Of a DNA stretch of 64,000 nt, positions 22,718 to 33,581 are shown in pieces. A model generated the notes under the pieces. It searched no databases and had not been told where the DNA came from. It was given only the letters and a program-made list of their open reading frames with translations. The stretch is taken from contig CM046453.1 in assembly GCA_025506515.1 (NCBI GenBank), forward strand, positions 43,194,099 to 43,258,098. The letters run 5' to 3'. The translations under genes and the position numbers were made by a program. Origin of the DNA: Flaveria trinervia (lineage: Eukaryota > Streptophyta > Magnoliopsida > Asterales > Asteraceae). Within the stretch, counting starts at the first letter, position 1. Each line of letters starts with the position of its first letter.

Positions 22718-25487
22718 AAATATTTTATTTAAGTAGTCGTGTTAACTTGATTGAGTTTTATTTCCTCAGTCACACATTACGTTTCTAATTTGACTTTTTG
22801 TTAGTTTCATTTCCAATGTAATTTAATTCTCTCTTCTTCTCTACTGAAATACGAGTAGTTTGTCGGTTCTTTGCATCTCGTTTCCATCCCTTAGTGGTCG
22901 AAAAAAGGTTCTTTGGATCGATAGTTGTCATTCTGATTGATTCAATGGATTATTGAGGCAATAATGTAGAAATTAGGTTGAGGAGTATTGTGGATAAGTT
23001 TTGGGAAGAAGTGGGTTGATTTTAAGGGTCATTCTTATGGTGGCGTGTTTGGTTTTGATTTTGGTTTCGATTAAACAATATATCCTACGTTGTATGTGAG
23101 ATAGATTAGAGGGATTCGAATGAAGATTATAATCAGTTTTGAATAGATTGTTTTGAAAGTGTGTTTAAAAGACTTGATAATTAAACTCTATTGCATTATA
23201 GGTTGTTACCAAAAGCAAAGTAAATACAAGTTATAACTAGTGTTATTTAATATTTTTGTATAACTAGATCATTCACCATGTATTTAATTAAGCTTTTCTG
23301 AATAAATTGATGCACCAATTTCAATTTGCACAATTTTGATTAGAATACAAGTAAATCTTATTTAAGTGGTCGTGTTAACTTGGTTGAGTTTTATTTCCTC
23401 AATCACACATTACGTTTCTCGTTTGACTTCTTATTAGTTTCATTTCCAATGTAATTTCATTCGCTCTTCTTCTGTACTGAAATATGAGTGGTTAATCGGT
23501 TCTTTGAACCTCTTTTCATTCGCTTAATGGTCGAAAATGGATTCTTTATATCGATAATTGTCATTTAGATTGATTCAATGATTTTTTGATGCAATAATGT
23601 AGAAAGTTGGTTGTGGGGTATTGTGGATAAGATTTGGGCAGAAGTAGATTGATTTTAAGGGTTATTTGTGTGTTGTCGTGTTTGGTTTTGGTTTCTATTA
23701 AATAATAGATCGTATGTCGCATGTGTGATCGATTAGTGTGTTTCTAATGAAGATTATAATCAGATTTGAATAGATTGGTTTAAGAGTGTGTTTAAAAGAA
23801 TTGAGAATTAAAACTCCATTGCATTTGAGATTGTTACCAAAAGCAAAGAAAATACAAGCTAGAACTAGTGTTGTTTATGGTTTTTGTATAACTAGCTTTT
23901 CTGAATAAATTAATACACCAATCTGTAGTTGCAAAATTTTGATTAGAATACTAGTGAATCACATTTTAGTGGTCGTGTTAAGTCGATTTAGTTCTATTTC
24001 CTAAATCACACATTACGTTTCTCGTTTGCTTTTTATTAGTTTCAATTCCAATGTAATTTGATTCTCTCTTCTTCTCTACTGAAATACGAGTAGTTTGTCG
24101 GTTCTTTGAACCTCATTTCCTTCCCTTAATGGATGAAAATGGATTATTGAATCGATAGTTGTCATTCAGATTCATTCAACGAAATTCTAAGGCAATAATG
24201 TTGAAAGTTGGTTGTGGGGTATTGTGGATAAGTTTTGGGTAGAAGTGGATTGACTTTAAGGGACCGTGTGTTGTCGTGTTTGGTTTTGGTTTAGATTAAA
24301 CAATAGATCCTATGTTGCATGTGTGCTCGATTAATGGGATTCCCATGAATATTATATTTGAATAGATTGGTTTGAAAGAATGTTCAAAAGACTTGAGAAT
24401 TAAAACTCCATTGCATTTGAGGTTGTTACCAAAAGTAAAGGAAATACGAGCTAGTACTAGTGTTGTTTACTGTTTTTGTATAACTAGTTGATTTACCATA
24501 TATAATTAAGGTTTTCTGAATAAATTCATGCACCAATCTATAGTTGCACAATTTTGACTAGAATACATGTAAATCATATTTAAGTGGTTATGTTAACTTG
24601 ATTGAGTTCTATTTCCTCAATCAGGCACTATGTTTCTTGTATGACTTTTTATTAGTGTCTTTTCCAACATAATTTGATTCTCTCTTCTTCTCTACTGAAA
24701 TACGAGTAGTTTATCGGTTCTTTGCATCTTGTTTCCTTCCCTTGGTGGTTGAAAAAGGGTTCCTTGTATTGGTAGTTGTCATTCAGATTGATTTAATGGA
24801 TTCCTGAGGCAATAATGTTGAAAGTTGGTTAAAGAGAATTGTGGATAAGTTTTGGGAAGAAGTGGGTTGATTTTAAGGGTCATTCTTGTGGTGGCGTGTT
24901 TTGTTTTGGTTTCGATTAAAGAATAGATCCTATGTTGTATGTGTGATAGATTAGTGGGATTCCAATGAAGATTATAATCAGATTTGAATAGATTGTTTTG
25001 AAAGTGTGTTTAAAAACTTGATAATTAAACTCTATTGCATTAGAGATTGTTACCAAAAGCAAAGTAAATACAAGTTAGAACTAGTGTTGTTTAATATTTT
25101 TGTATAACTAGTTCATTCACCATGTATTTAATTAAGCTTTTCCAAATAAATTGATGCACTAATCTATAGTTGCACAATTTTGATTAGAATACAAGTAAAT
25201 CTTATTTAACTGGTCATGTTAATATGATTGAGTTCTATTTCCTCAATCACACATTACGTTTCTCGTTTGACTTCTTATTAGTTTCATTTCCTATGTAATT
25301 TGATTCTCTCTTCTTCTCTACTGAAATATGAGTGGTTAATCGGTTCTTTGAACCTCGTTTCATTCGCTTAATGGTTGAAAATGGATTCTTTATATCTATA
25401 ATAGTCATTCAGATTGTTTCAACGATTTTTGATGCAATAATGTTGAAAGTTTGTTGTGGGGTATTGTGGATAAGATTTGGGCAGAAG
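22718..25487. repeat. Satellite block 2 (about 4.5 monomers)
   Basis: Same monomer as block 1, with landmark copies near 22971, 23604, 24207, 24811 and 25446. It resumes in the monomer phase at which block 1 stopped (TTATTTAAGTRGTCGTG), which shows that Gy-1 inserted into a pre-existing array. It ends GGGCAGAAG, where AGAAG (25483-25487) is the Gy-2 target site. Confidence 0.9.
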
Positions 25488-26039
25488 TGTGACACTCATA
25501 TATTTTCCTTGAAGCCGACGAAAGAAGAATAAGAAATAAAGTCCAAAGTCAGGGGACAAAAACTTGCCAAAATGGGAGAAAGATAGGATGATTAGAGGAA
25601 TAAGAAGGGAGGGCAGACCACACCCTCCCTATACTTGCAAAAACTCAGCCAAAGAAAGGAGAGAAGGAGAAAAGGGAGAAAAAGCTTGGTTCGAGTGGAT
25701 TCGAGATTGAAAATCAAAGTGTAGCGGGTGTAATCAAAGCTCTACTCGACAGTGTTGCTTGTGTGAGTTCTAGGCCCCCTCTTTTACTCGTTTTCAACTA
25801 ATTTGGGGCTGGAACACATAGTGAAAACCCGTTTTGAAATGTGTGTGTTTGACCCGTGTGTATGTGTTGTGTGTGATGTGAGTGGTGAGTGATTTCGGGC
25901 TTGTGTGTGCTTGAATGATGTTGTGGTATGCGTTCCTAAGGTTTAGGATGGTTGATTTGGGCTTAGAATGGGTTGGAAAAGCTTGGAGGTCGAAAATGGC
26001 AGATTGGGTTCGGGATGAACTGCATTCTGCACCAGTTAG

Positions 26040-26420
26040 GGTTATGCGACCGAATGGCATGCGACTGAGTCCATAGGCATGCGAGTCGTGCGAGTGGAGC
26101 CCATACACATGCCAGTCGTGTGACTGAGGGTCATTCGCATGGGGAGACATGCGACTGAGGGTCATCGCATGGGGAGACATGCGACTAAGGTCCATACACT
26201 TAGTTCCATCCGCATTAGGTCCATTCGCACAAGGTGTTTATCCGCGTTAGTTTCATCTGCATCAGGTGTTCATTTGCATTAGTTCCATTTGCATGGGACT
26301 CATCTGCATTGAGTTTATCTGCATTGGGTCCATTCGCATAACACCCATTCGCCTGATGTTCATTCGCATGGTGTTCAGTCACATGGGAGGCTCTGCGACT
26401 GAAGGGTGCCAATACGCCCA
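26040..26420. repeat. Word array (GCGACTGA / ATTCGCAT type) in the Gy-2 LTR
   Basis: CATGCGACTGAG, GAGTCGTGCGAG, CATTCGCATGGGG, TCCATTCGCA and decayed TTTGCATTAG/ATCTGCATTGG words. It occupies the LTR position where Gy-1 and Gy-3 carry the different CATGCGCC word type. The ORFs here (25794-26195, 26215-26421) are translations of the array. Confidence 0.8.
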
Positions 26421-26938
26421 AGTAGGGCTTGTGTACCGAGGGAACATAGTTTAATTACTGACTTTCAGGGGAAAGTGCAGATGTAAGTTTTGACGTGGAT
26501 GTTTCCCCGAGAGTTCATGTAAGATGACTTTGAGGCCTTAGAGGTTATTTTGGGCATGATGATGATGTATGATGTTGTATGTTTATGCATGATGTATGTT
26601 ATGTATGTATGTTGATGCCCTATGTGATGATGTTGATTATGTATGTTGATGTTCCATATTATTATGTATGATTATTTTCCCTTGGCTTTACATGGAATAT
26701 TAATAAATGAAATGAAAGTATTACGTAACGTAAAGTAGAAAATAATGAAAAGAGGAACATGATGAATGCATGTATTAATGAATGATGAAAGTAATGAAAG
26801 TCTTGCAAGCCTTGTATGTCGGGACACACCCCATTATAGGGTGTTAGCCCAACGGTATGCAGGTTCGCTACTGTAGAAGGATGCACATCGGGGTCTCTCC
26901 TTGTGATTGACCATTTGTATGGAACCATTGTTGCTTGC

Positions 26939-27150
26939 CTTCGGTACTATGGCCAGAGGTGTTATGCATCGTGATGGAAGGTCTATGATAGGCTTCAGCC
27001 CAGTACCATGAGATGGAAGGGCATAGAACATGAAAATGGTAAACCTGAACTTTATCTTCGGTACTGTGGGCAGAGGTGCTGTGCATCGTGATGGAAGGTC
27101 TATGATAGGCTTCGGCCCAGTACCATGGGATAGAAGGGTAAAGTTCATGG
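26939..27150 (+). repeat. 118-bp tandem duplication in the Gy-2 LTR
   Basis: Two copies beginning TTCGGTACT near 26939 and 27057. Both contain GTGATGGAAGGTCTATGATA and GGC(C)CAGTACCATG. Overlapping minus-strand ORFs at 26834-27248 look repetitive only because of this duplication. Confidence 0.8.
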
Positions 27151-27636
27151 TTTTGACGGAAAGAAAAGATGTAATGATGAACGAATGAATGAAAGTAAGA
27201 ATGTATGAATGAATGGAAGTTAATGAACAATGAAGATAATAATGACATTATCTATGTATACATATGATGTATGATCGCATTAAAGTAAAGAACGGTTTTA
27301 ATGAAAGAAAAGTATGTTAATATAAAACTAGAACTCACTCAGCAACGTTGACTTTTTTGTGTTTCTAGTTGGCAGGTAATGATTGGTGAGGATGGCACGG
27401 GGCGGCTACTCAGCTCTTTTGGATGGCATCCATTTTTATAATGCTTTTGTAATGTAATGCAATATGTATTTTGTAACTTGATAACTATGTATCATTTGCA
27501 AAAGCCTTTATTATGAAATGGAATGTTTTGCTTAAATATTTCCGCTGCAACGTTTTTATGTAATATGATGAAATTATATGTTTCATGTGTGACGATTGAC
27601 CAGCTGTAAGCGTCTTGGGAACGGGGCCTTACAAGT

Positions 27637-27649
27637 TGGTATCAGAGCC
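27637..27649 (+). other. Gy-2 primer binding site (tRNA-Met type)
   Basis: Perfect TGGTATCAGAGCC, three bases after the LTR end at 27633. Confidence 0.9.
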
Positions 27650-27982
27650 AAAGTTTAAGTGAAATGGGTAAAATTTCAAAATAAACCTTAACTTAAACTG
27701 AGAATGGGACGGAAAGGGAAGGGATGACAATCTGAGTAGCTGCGTGCCATCAAGTATTTTCATAATATTAACTGGTATTATGTGCGCATGGTATGTGGTT
27801 ATGTGATGTTTGTAGATTTAAATACTTATGTAGTCAGGACAGGTAATGCTTGGGGTATGAAGAGTAAAGTAAGTGGCTAATCACAACTGGCCACTATAAT
27901 TAGGGACTTACTATACTTAACATAAACTAAGTCGTTCCTTTGAATGACCGTGTTGGTGTTGAATCTTATAGCGTGTTAGAGG

Positions 27983-28650
27983 ATGGGCGGTGGTAGATCT
28001 CCGAAGGTTTCATGAGGTGAAGGTTGTGGTGGATGTGGTGGACGTGGTGCCGGACCACGTGTCACGAGAAGTATGACAAGGGCTACTGAAATGGCACTCG
28101 AAGAGCCCGAGATCCATCACCCAAAAGGCAGTGATGATAGTGCTAGTCTAAGGACCACATTGAAAGAGGCTGTTGTCGAGGGAGTCCAACAGGTCATGCA
28201 GGCGATTCTGCCGTCTATGATGACTGACGTAATTAGGAAAGTGAAGGAGACGACCGCAATTGAAGTGAGCAACAAGTGTAACGGCGATAAGAATTGGAAC
28301 AGAGAGCGGGTTGAACGTGGTGGTTACACTCCAAACAGCAAGGTTGCCAAGACGGATGACCGGCGTGTAGCTTCGTCTGGTGCGGAGACGAGGGAGTGTG
28401 GTAAGTGTGCTAAATGGCATACTAGAGAGTGTAGGTAGGGATCAAACCTTTGCTTCAAATGTGGGAGGCTCGATCATCTAGCAAATAATTTTGGGTGAAG
28501 AGGTGTTATAACTGTGGCGGAAAAGGTCATATAAGCAGAGATTGTAAGAAGCCGAGGGATGAGAGTTTTTGGGCAAAGAGGATGACTGGAACTGGAGGGC
28601 AGGAGGCAAGCGCAGAGCCTTCATGACGACCAAGGAGGAGGCTAGTACGG
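27983..28650 (+). pseudogene. Gy-2 gag remnant lacking its core domain
   Basis: An ATG at 27983 aligns with the Gy-3 gag start (MGGGRSPK against MAGGRSSK) but meets a stop after 10 codons. The next open piece (28073-28438) has the N-terminal segment (LKEAVVEGVQQVMQAILPS) and then jumps to the region before the zinc knuckle. The capsid-like core present in Gy-3 (MRWPELKKLVIEEF...) is missing, so several hundred bases are deleted. Knuckle remnants at about 28400-28550 are frameshifted and have lost Cys residues. Confidence 0.8.
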
Positions 28651-29617
28651 AGCCCGATGTCATGTCAGGTATGTATCTAGTAACCAAACTCTTGTATCTG
28701 TGTTATTCGATTTCAGTGCTAGTAAAAGTTTCATTTCTGCTGCCTTTTGCACTAAGTTTCCCATTTGGAGTATAAGCATTGATGAGCCCTTCAATGTAGA
28801 AACTGCCATAGGTAGGCTACCAGGATTTCTGTGATTGAAGAATGTTGTGACGTAGAACTAGAAGGTCACAAGTTTCCTGTCAGACCATTCGTGATGACCT
28901 TAGGCGGGTTTGATGTAGTCCTAGGAATGGATTGGTTAGTGGACTACGAGGCGAACATTGTGTGTCACAAGAAGATGATTCGATTGACAGTGCCTGACAG
29001 GAATTCGGTGATGGTTTATGGTGATCAAGTCATGATGATTCCAAAGTTGATTTCGATGGCGGTGGTGGGAAAGTGCATGAGGCGTGGATGTAGTGCCTAC
29101 TTGGCCTACATAAAGGATGTGGATATGCCAACATGACAACTGTCCGAGGTACCGTTGTGTGCGATCTTCCAGATGTGTTTCCAAAAGGCTTACAAAGAGT
29201 GCCACCTGAACATGAGATCGAGTTTCAGATTGACTTGCTACTGGGTGCCCAACCTGTTGCTAAGTTGCCAGATCGTTGGCTCTGATCGAGATGAAGGAAT
29301 TGATGGGGCAATTGCAAGAGCTGCTTGATAAGGGGTTCATTAGACTGAGTATCTCTCCTTGGGGTGCTCCGGTCTTATTTGTGAGAAGAAGAATGGTAGT
29401 ATGAGGATGTGTATTGACTACCGTGAGCTGAACAAGTTGACAGTCAAGAACCGATACCCCTTACCAAGAATAGATGATTTGTTCGATCAACTCCAAGGTG
29501 CCAGTTGGTTTTCAAGAATAGACCTTCGATCGGGCTACCATCAGTTGAAGGTGAAGGAGCAGGACATCCCTAAAATAGCTTTTCGCACGTGTTATGGTCA
29601 ATACGAGTTTCTTGTCA
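28651..29617 (+). pseudogene. Gy-2 protease and reverse transcriptase fingers
   Basis: The protease motif that reads FDSGAS in Gy-1 and Gy-3 reads FDFSAS here (about 28708-28725), losing the catalytic DSG triad by two transitions. The 28831-29136 frame has HKFPVRPFVMTLGGFDVVLGMDWLV, the linker that the 2.94-kb element interrupts in Gy-1. The 29359-29617 frame has MRMCIDYRELNKLTVKNRYPLPR and DLRSGYHQLKVKEQD, then stops at FLVMS, where LTR-end sequence is joined. The catalytic FIDD motif is absent. Confidence 0.85.
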
Positions 29618-29621
29618 TGTC

Positions 29622-29640
29622 CCGGGAATGGGGCCTTACA
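29622..29640 (+). repeat. Last 19 bp of the Gy-2 3' LTR
   Basis: CCGGGAATGGGGCCTTACA is joined directly to RT sequence and followed by target duplicate AGAAG and in-phase satellite. It differs from the Gy-2 5' LTR end by a few C/T transitions only. Confidence 0.75.
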
Positions 29641-29660
29641 AGAAGTGGATTGATTTTAAG
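29641..29660. repeat. 20-bp satellite remnant between Gy-2 and Gy-3
   Basis: AGAAGTGGATTGATTTTAAG is the continuation of the monomer interrupted at 25487. It is cut by the truncated Gy-3 5' LTR at a short shared AAGTGAA-like junction. Confidence 0.85.
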
Positions 29661-30069
29661 TGAACGAATTCAAGGTAAGAATTCATGGTTTTTACATGTT
29701 TATGATGGGTTTTATCCGGTTATATGCTTATGTGCTTATGTGTTGTGTTTGTGCTCGTGTGTATGTGTTTGGATGTTGTTTCTAGTTGTTTTGAACTCTT
29801 TGCAAGCGGGTTAAAAGGAAGAACACCCAAGTTGCACCAGGTGAGTTCTAGACCCTGGTTTTTACTTGTTTTCAAACATCTTTGGGGCTCAAAATGTATT
29901 TAAATGATTTTCCAATGTTTGAGTATGTATGACCGTATGTTTTGTGCATGAATGAATGTGATTCTTGAATGCTTATAGGTTATTCATGTTTAGAATAGCC
30001 ACATTAAGCTTAGAACAGATGGATTTGATGATTGGGTTGAAAACATACTGGAAACATGTTTAGCAGAAG

Positions 30070-30535
30070 GTCCATGCACCTAGATAAGGCTCATGCGCCT
30101 GAATAATGCCTTAGAAAGAATTAAGTGTAATCCAGGCGCCCAAACAGTAGCCCATGCGCCTAAGATTACCTTAGAAATGATTAAGTACAACCTATGCGCC
30201 AAAACAGTGGCCCATGCGCCTGAACAGTGGCCCATGCGTCTAGAAATGTTAGCTGGACGACTAAGTGTAGGGCCATGCGCCCCAATAGTGCCCATGCGCC
30301 CAGTGGCTCATGCGCCCAAGTGGCTCATGCGCCCAAGTGGCTCATGCGCCTAAGTGTCGATGCGCCTGAATTACTCATGCGTCTAAGTGTTCATACGCAC
30401 AAATAGTGCCCATGCGCCTGAATAGTTCATGCGCCTAGAGTGAAAATGTTTTTAAGTGTTGGCTGATGCGTCTACATAGTGACGATACGCCCGAACAGGG
30501 CTCATGCACCCAAATAATTCCCATGCGCCTAAGAC
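30070..30535. repeat. Word array (CATGCGCCT type) in the Gy-3 5' LTR
   Basis: More than twenty CATGCGCC(T/C) words with linkers such as GAACAGTGGC, AAGTGGCT and GAATAGTTC, spaced about 15-30 bp. Relative to the 3' LTR it has two extra 17-bp units (CAAGTGGCTCATGCGCC) near 30300-30350. An 86-codon ORF (30093-30353) is just its translation. Confidence 0.85.
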
Positions 30536-30945
30536 TTAGAAATTTTTACAGAATTTTTTTGGGAGTCTGTGCCTTAGGGTTTTGACCGAGGTTGACTAAG
30601 GGGCTTATTATGATGTTGTTTCATGCATGATATGATTCTTATGATTGTTCCTTATTATTGTTAATGCTATTATTATTATTATTACTTATAGTATGTGACT
30701 TTACGTGGTATGTTATTATCGTAACGTTATCGTAATAATAAAGTGAAAGAGCAATAAAGAAAAGAAGAGGAACATTAATGAAAATGTTAACAAGTCTTGC
30801 AAGCTTACAGGAGGTACACGACCATGTTGTCGTTAGCTCAACTGTGTTGCTACCCTATTATGCACACAGGCTCAATCAATTGAGATTGGCAGGACCTTTG
30901 CAACATGTCCTGGGTGATTGGGTTGGCCTTGTACGTAGTACACAG

Positions 30946-31076
30946 AACCCTTTCGGGGGATACAGTTGACCCTTTTGAGGGATATAGTTAACCCTTTCAA
31001 GGGATACAGTTAACCCTTTCGAGGGATATAGTTGACCCTTTCGAGGGATACGGTTGACCCTTTCGAGGGATATAGA
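30946..31076 (+). repeat. 22-bp tandem repeat in the Gy-3 5' LTR (about 6 copies)
   Basis: The unit GGATACAGTTGACCCTTTCG(AG) recurs with minor changes. It is also present in the 3' LTR (43375-43502), so it predates insertion. Confidence 0.9.
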
Positions 31077-31637
31077 TGGCCCATCACCCGTTTTTCATCG
31101 CGCATATAGTTAGGGTATTGCTCACTGGGCCATACAGAAAGTGAAACATAAAGATAAAAGTTTATAGAACAAACAAGGCCTACAGTAAAGAGAACGAACA
31201 CTATTTGTTCATATAGTTGATGCGTGCTCGCATATACAGTACAGAGTTGTATTTTACAGAAAAGAGTATTTTCATATACAACATATAGAAAATATTTTAT
31301 TACTTATAAAACTAGAGCTCACTCAGCAACACTGACTTCTATACATTTTCAGTTCGTAGGTAATTATTGCTGAGGATGGCACGAGGGTGAAGCTACTAGG
31401 CAGGAAAAGTCTGACATCCATTCGTACTCTGTGTTGCTGTTGTTTTGTAATGCATATAAACAAGTCTTTTGTAATCAGTTAAACGAAGATGTATTGCTCA
31501 ACAACAGTGGTTTAAATGAAATGAATGGCTTTTGAAAGATTATTTCCGCTGCTTAAGTTTGTTTAATTGTAATGTTTAATGTTTTAATTGCTATGATTGA
31601 CCAACTGTGAGGTTTCCGGGAATGGGGCCTTACAAGT

Positions 31638-31650
31638 TGGTATCAAAGCC
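31638..31650 (+). other. Gy-3 primer binding site
   Basis: TGGTATCAAAGCC, one transition from the tRNA-Met site TGGTATCAGAGCC, three bases after the LTR end. Confidence 0.88.
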
Positions 31651-31989
31651 AAAGTTTAAGAGAATTGGGTTAAAGGAAACTTTTAAAAACCTAAACTTAA
31701 ACTGAAATGGGACAAATGGAGGGATGTCATCCCGAGTAGCTACGTACCATCAGGTATGTCTTTTCCTAATGTTAACCGGTATTATGTGCACATGCTATTT
31801 GATTATGTGCTCTTAGTAGATTTAGATACTGATTAAGTTAGGATAGGAGATGCTTAGGGTATGAAGAGTAAAGTAAGTGGCTAATCACAACTGGCCACTG
31901 TAATTAGGGACTTACTATACTTGACATAAACTGAGTATTACCTTGAATGACCGTGTTAGTGTTTGAATCTTATAGTGTGCTTATAGAGG

Positions 31990-33430
31990 ATGGCTGGCGG
32001 TAGATCTTCAAAAGCCTCTTGTGGTGGAGGTCACGGTGCTGCTCCGCAACCCAAGAGAGGGAGACCCAGAGTCGAGAAAGTGGTTCATGAAGAACCAAAG
32101 ACCCCTCATCCGGAGGGTGGCGACGAGAGCGCCAATCTGAGGGCCTCAGTAAAGGAGGCTGTGGTGGAGGAGGTTCACCAAGTCATGCAGACGATTCTAC
32201 CATCTGTGGTGACCAAAGTGATCAAGGAAGTTAGAGAGGGAGAGAGAAGGAAAGGGGTGGACCTACGGGCGAAAGAAGACAGCCCGAGACTGAGACGGTT
32301 CTGTCCAATGATGAGGATGAGGAAGAAGAGCCTGCGCCGGAGGTGACCCGAGGCTGCAACTACGGGGTGTTTATGAGATGAAAGCCCCCTACTTTCGATG
32401 GAAACGGCACCACGGCAGCTGCTCACCGGTGGGTACGGGAGATGGAGGCTGTCCTTGATATCAGTGAGTGCCGTGAGAATCAGAAGGTGAAATTCGCTAC
32501 CCACTCCTTTGTGGACTTGGCTTTGTGCTAGTGGGACAACATTGTCCAAACCGAGGGTAGCAGGGCCATTGGAAAAATGAGATGGCCTGAACTGAAGAAG
32601 CTAGTGATCGAGGAATTTTGTCCTCACAGAGAGACGGACAAGGTAGAAAGAGATTTCCTGCAGCTGGAGGCGGGAACGATGAGACACCAGCAGTACACTA
32701 CCAAATTCAATGAAATGGCATGGTTGGTGCCCAATCAAGTGACACCATTGTCACGAAAGATTAAAAGATACATCCAAGGGCTGCCGACGGATATCCGTAG
32801 GCATATGATTACCGCCCGACCGAGCACTTACAGGTCGGCAGTTAACTTGGCCAGACTATACGATGAGCGCGAGGTGGTGGTGGCTGAGGTGGATAAGAAG
32901 GATGGTGGTAGTCGAACTGGAATGGGAAACGTTTTGGACGTGGTAGAACTTCTCCAAACAAGAAGGTGGCAAAGCTAGGTGATCGACGTGTGGTCACATC
33001 TAGATCAGGGCTGAGGAGGTGTGACAAATATGGAAGGGAGCATACTGGTGAGTGCAGAATGGGGATGAACGTATGCTTCAGGTGTGATCAACCTGGCCAC
33101 ATCGCTAGAGACTGTAAGAAGCCGAGGGCAGAGAGCTCTGGGGTAGAGAAGAAGAAGCCGAAGGAAGGAGGGCCGGGGGCAGGTGCTAGAGCTTATACCA
33201 TGACCCGGGAGGAAGCCAGAGCTGATCCTGATGTTGTGTCAGGTATATTTCTGGTAAACCAAACTTGTGCCTCTATATTGTTTGATTCTGGTGCTAGTAG
33301 GAGTTTTATTTCTACTACTTTATGTGCTAAGTTGCCTGTTATTTGTAGAATGGTCAGTGCACCATTCGATGTAGAAACTGCTATTGGTAAGCCCACTAGA
33401 ATTACTGATATGATGAGGACTGTGCCATAG
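31990..33430 (+). pseudogene. Gy-3 gag and protease, broken
   Basis: ATG at 31990 (MAGGRSSKASCGGGHG) after a leader of about 340 bp conserved in Gy-2. Domains in order: an N-terminal acidic/coiled segment (SVKEAVVEEVHQVMQTILPS); the gag core (32577-32978 frame: MRWPELKKLVIEEFCPH, QQYTTKFNEMAWLV, RKIKRYIQGLPTDIRRHM); an intact zinc knuckle CFRCDQPGHIARDC near 33070-33115; and an intact protease motif (ILFDSGASRSFISTTLCAKL) near 33280. Defects: a frameshift near 32260, a TAG at about 32529 in place of Trp, frameshifts near 32960 and 33420. Remnant protease sequence (FDVVLGMDWLA) continues to about 33570, where Co-2 begins. Confidence 0.88.
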
Positions 33431-33581
33431 AACTAGAAGATCATAGGTTTGCTGCTAGGTTACACGTGATACCCCTAGGTGGATTTGATGTAGTACTAGG
33501 GATGGACTGGCTAGCACCTATGAAGCAAATATTGTGTGACGCAAGAAGATGATTCGATTAGTTGCGTCCGATGGGAGTTTG

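Larger units (their letters stand above)
25488..27633 (+). repeat. 5' LTR of Gy-2
   Basis: 2146 bp, TGTGACACTCAT...GGGGCCTTACA. Landmarks: a donor-like GTGAGTTCTAG at 25763, word array 26040-26420, a low-complexity ATGATGATGTATG region 26540-26660, a 118-bp tandem duplication, an acceptor-like TTTCTAG ending at 27368, and the block TTGGCAGGTAAT...GATGGCACGG shared with Gy-1 and Gy-3. Only 19 bp of the partner LTR survive. Confidence 0.85.
25488..29640 (+). mobile_element. Gy-2: internally deleted Ty3/gypsy chromovirus
   Basis: 5' LTR 25488-27633, primer site, leader, broken gag and protease, RT fingers to 29617, then directly 19 bp of LTR end (29622-29640). Perfect 5-bp duplications AGAAG flank it (25483-25487 and 29641-29645), and the satellite resumes in phase. 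So one deletion removed the RT palm through almost the whole 3' LTR while keeping the outer end. The LTR body differs clearly from Gy-1/Gy-3, but leader and proteins are of the same family. Confidence 0.85.
29661..31634 (+). repeat. 5' LTR of Gy-3 (5'-truncated)
   Basis: Matches the 3' LTR from about 42107 to 44062, beginning TGAACGAATTCAAGG and ending GGGGCCTTACA before the primer site. It has the word array (30070-30535), the 22-bp repeats (30946-31076) and two donor-like sites, AAG|GTAAGA near 29675 and CAG|GTGAGTT near 29842. The U3 start present in the 3' LTR (TGTAACACCTGG...) is missing. Confidence 0.88.

Noticed and set aside
25794..26421. Frames of 68-133 codons on the minus strand
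   Set aside because: They are translations of the Gy-2 LTR word array (repeating SHDSHAYG / ANGTNADE-like peptides).
26834..27248. Two overlapping minus frames with internal peptide repeats
   Set aside because: They come from the 118-bp tandem duplication in the LTR. No independent evidence for coding.
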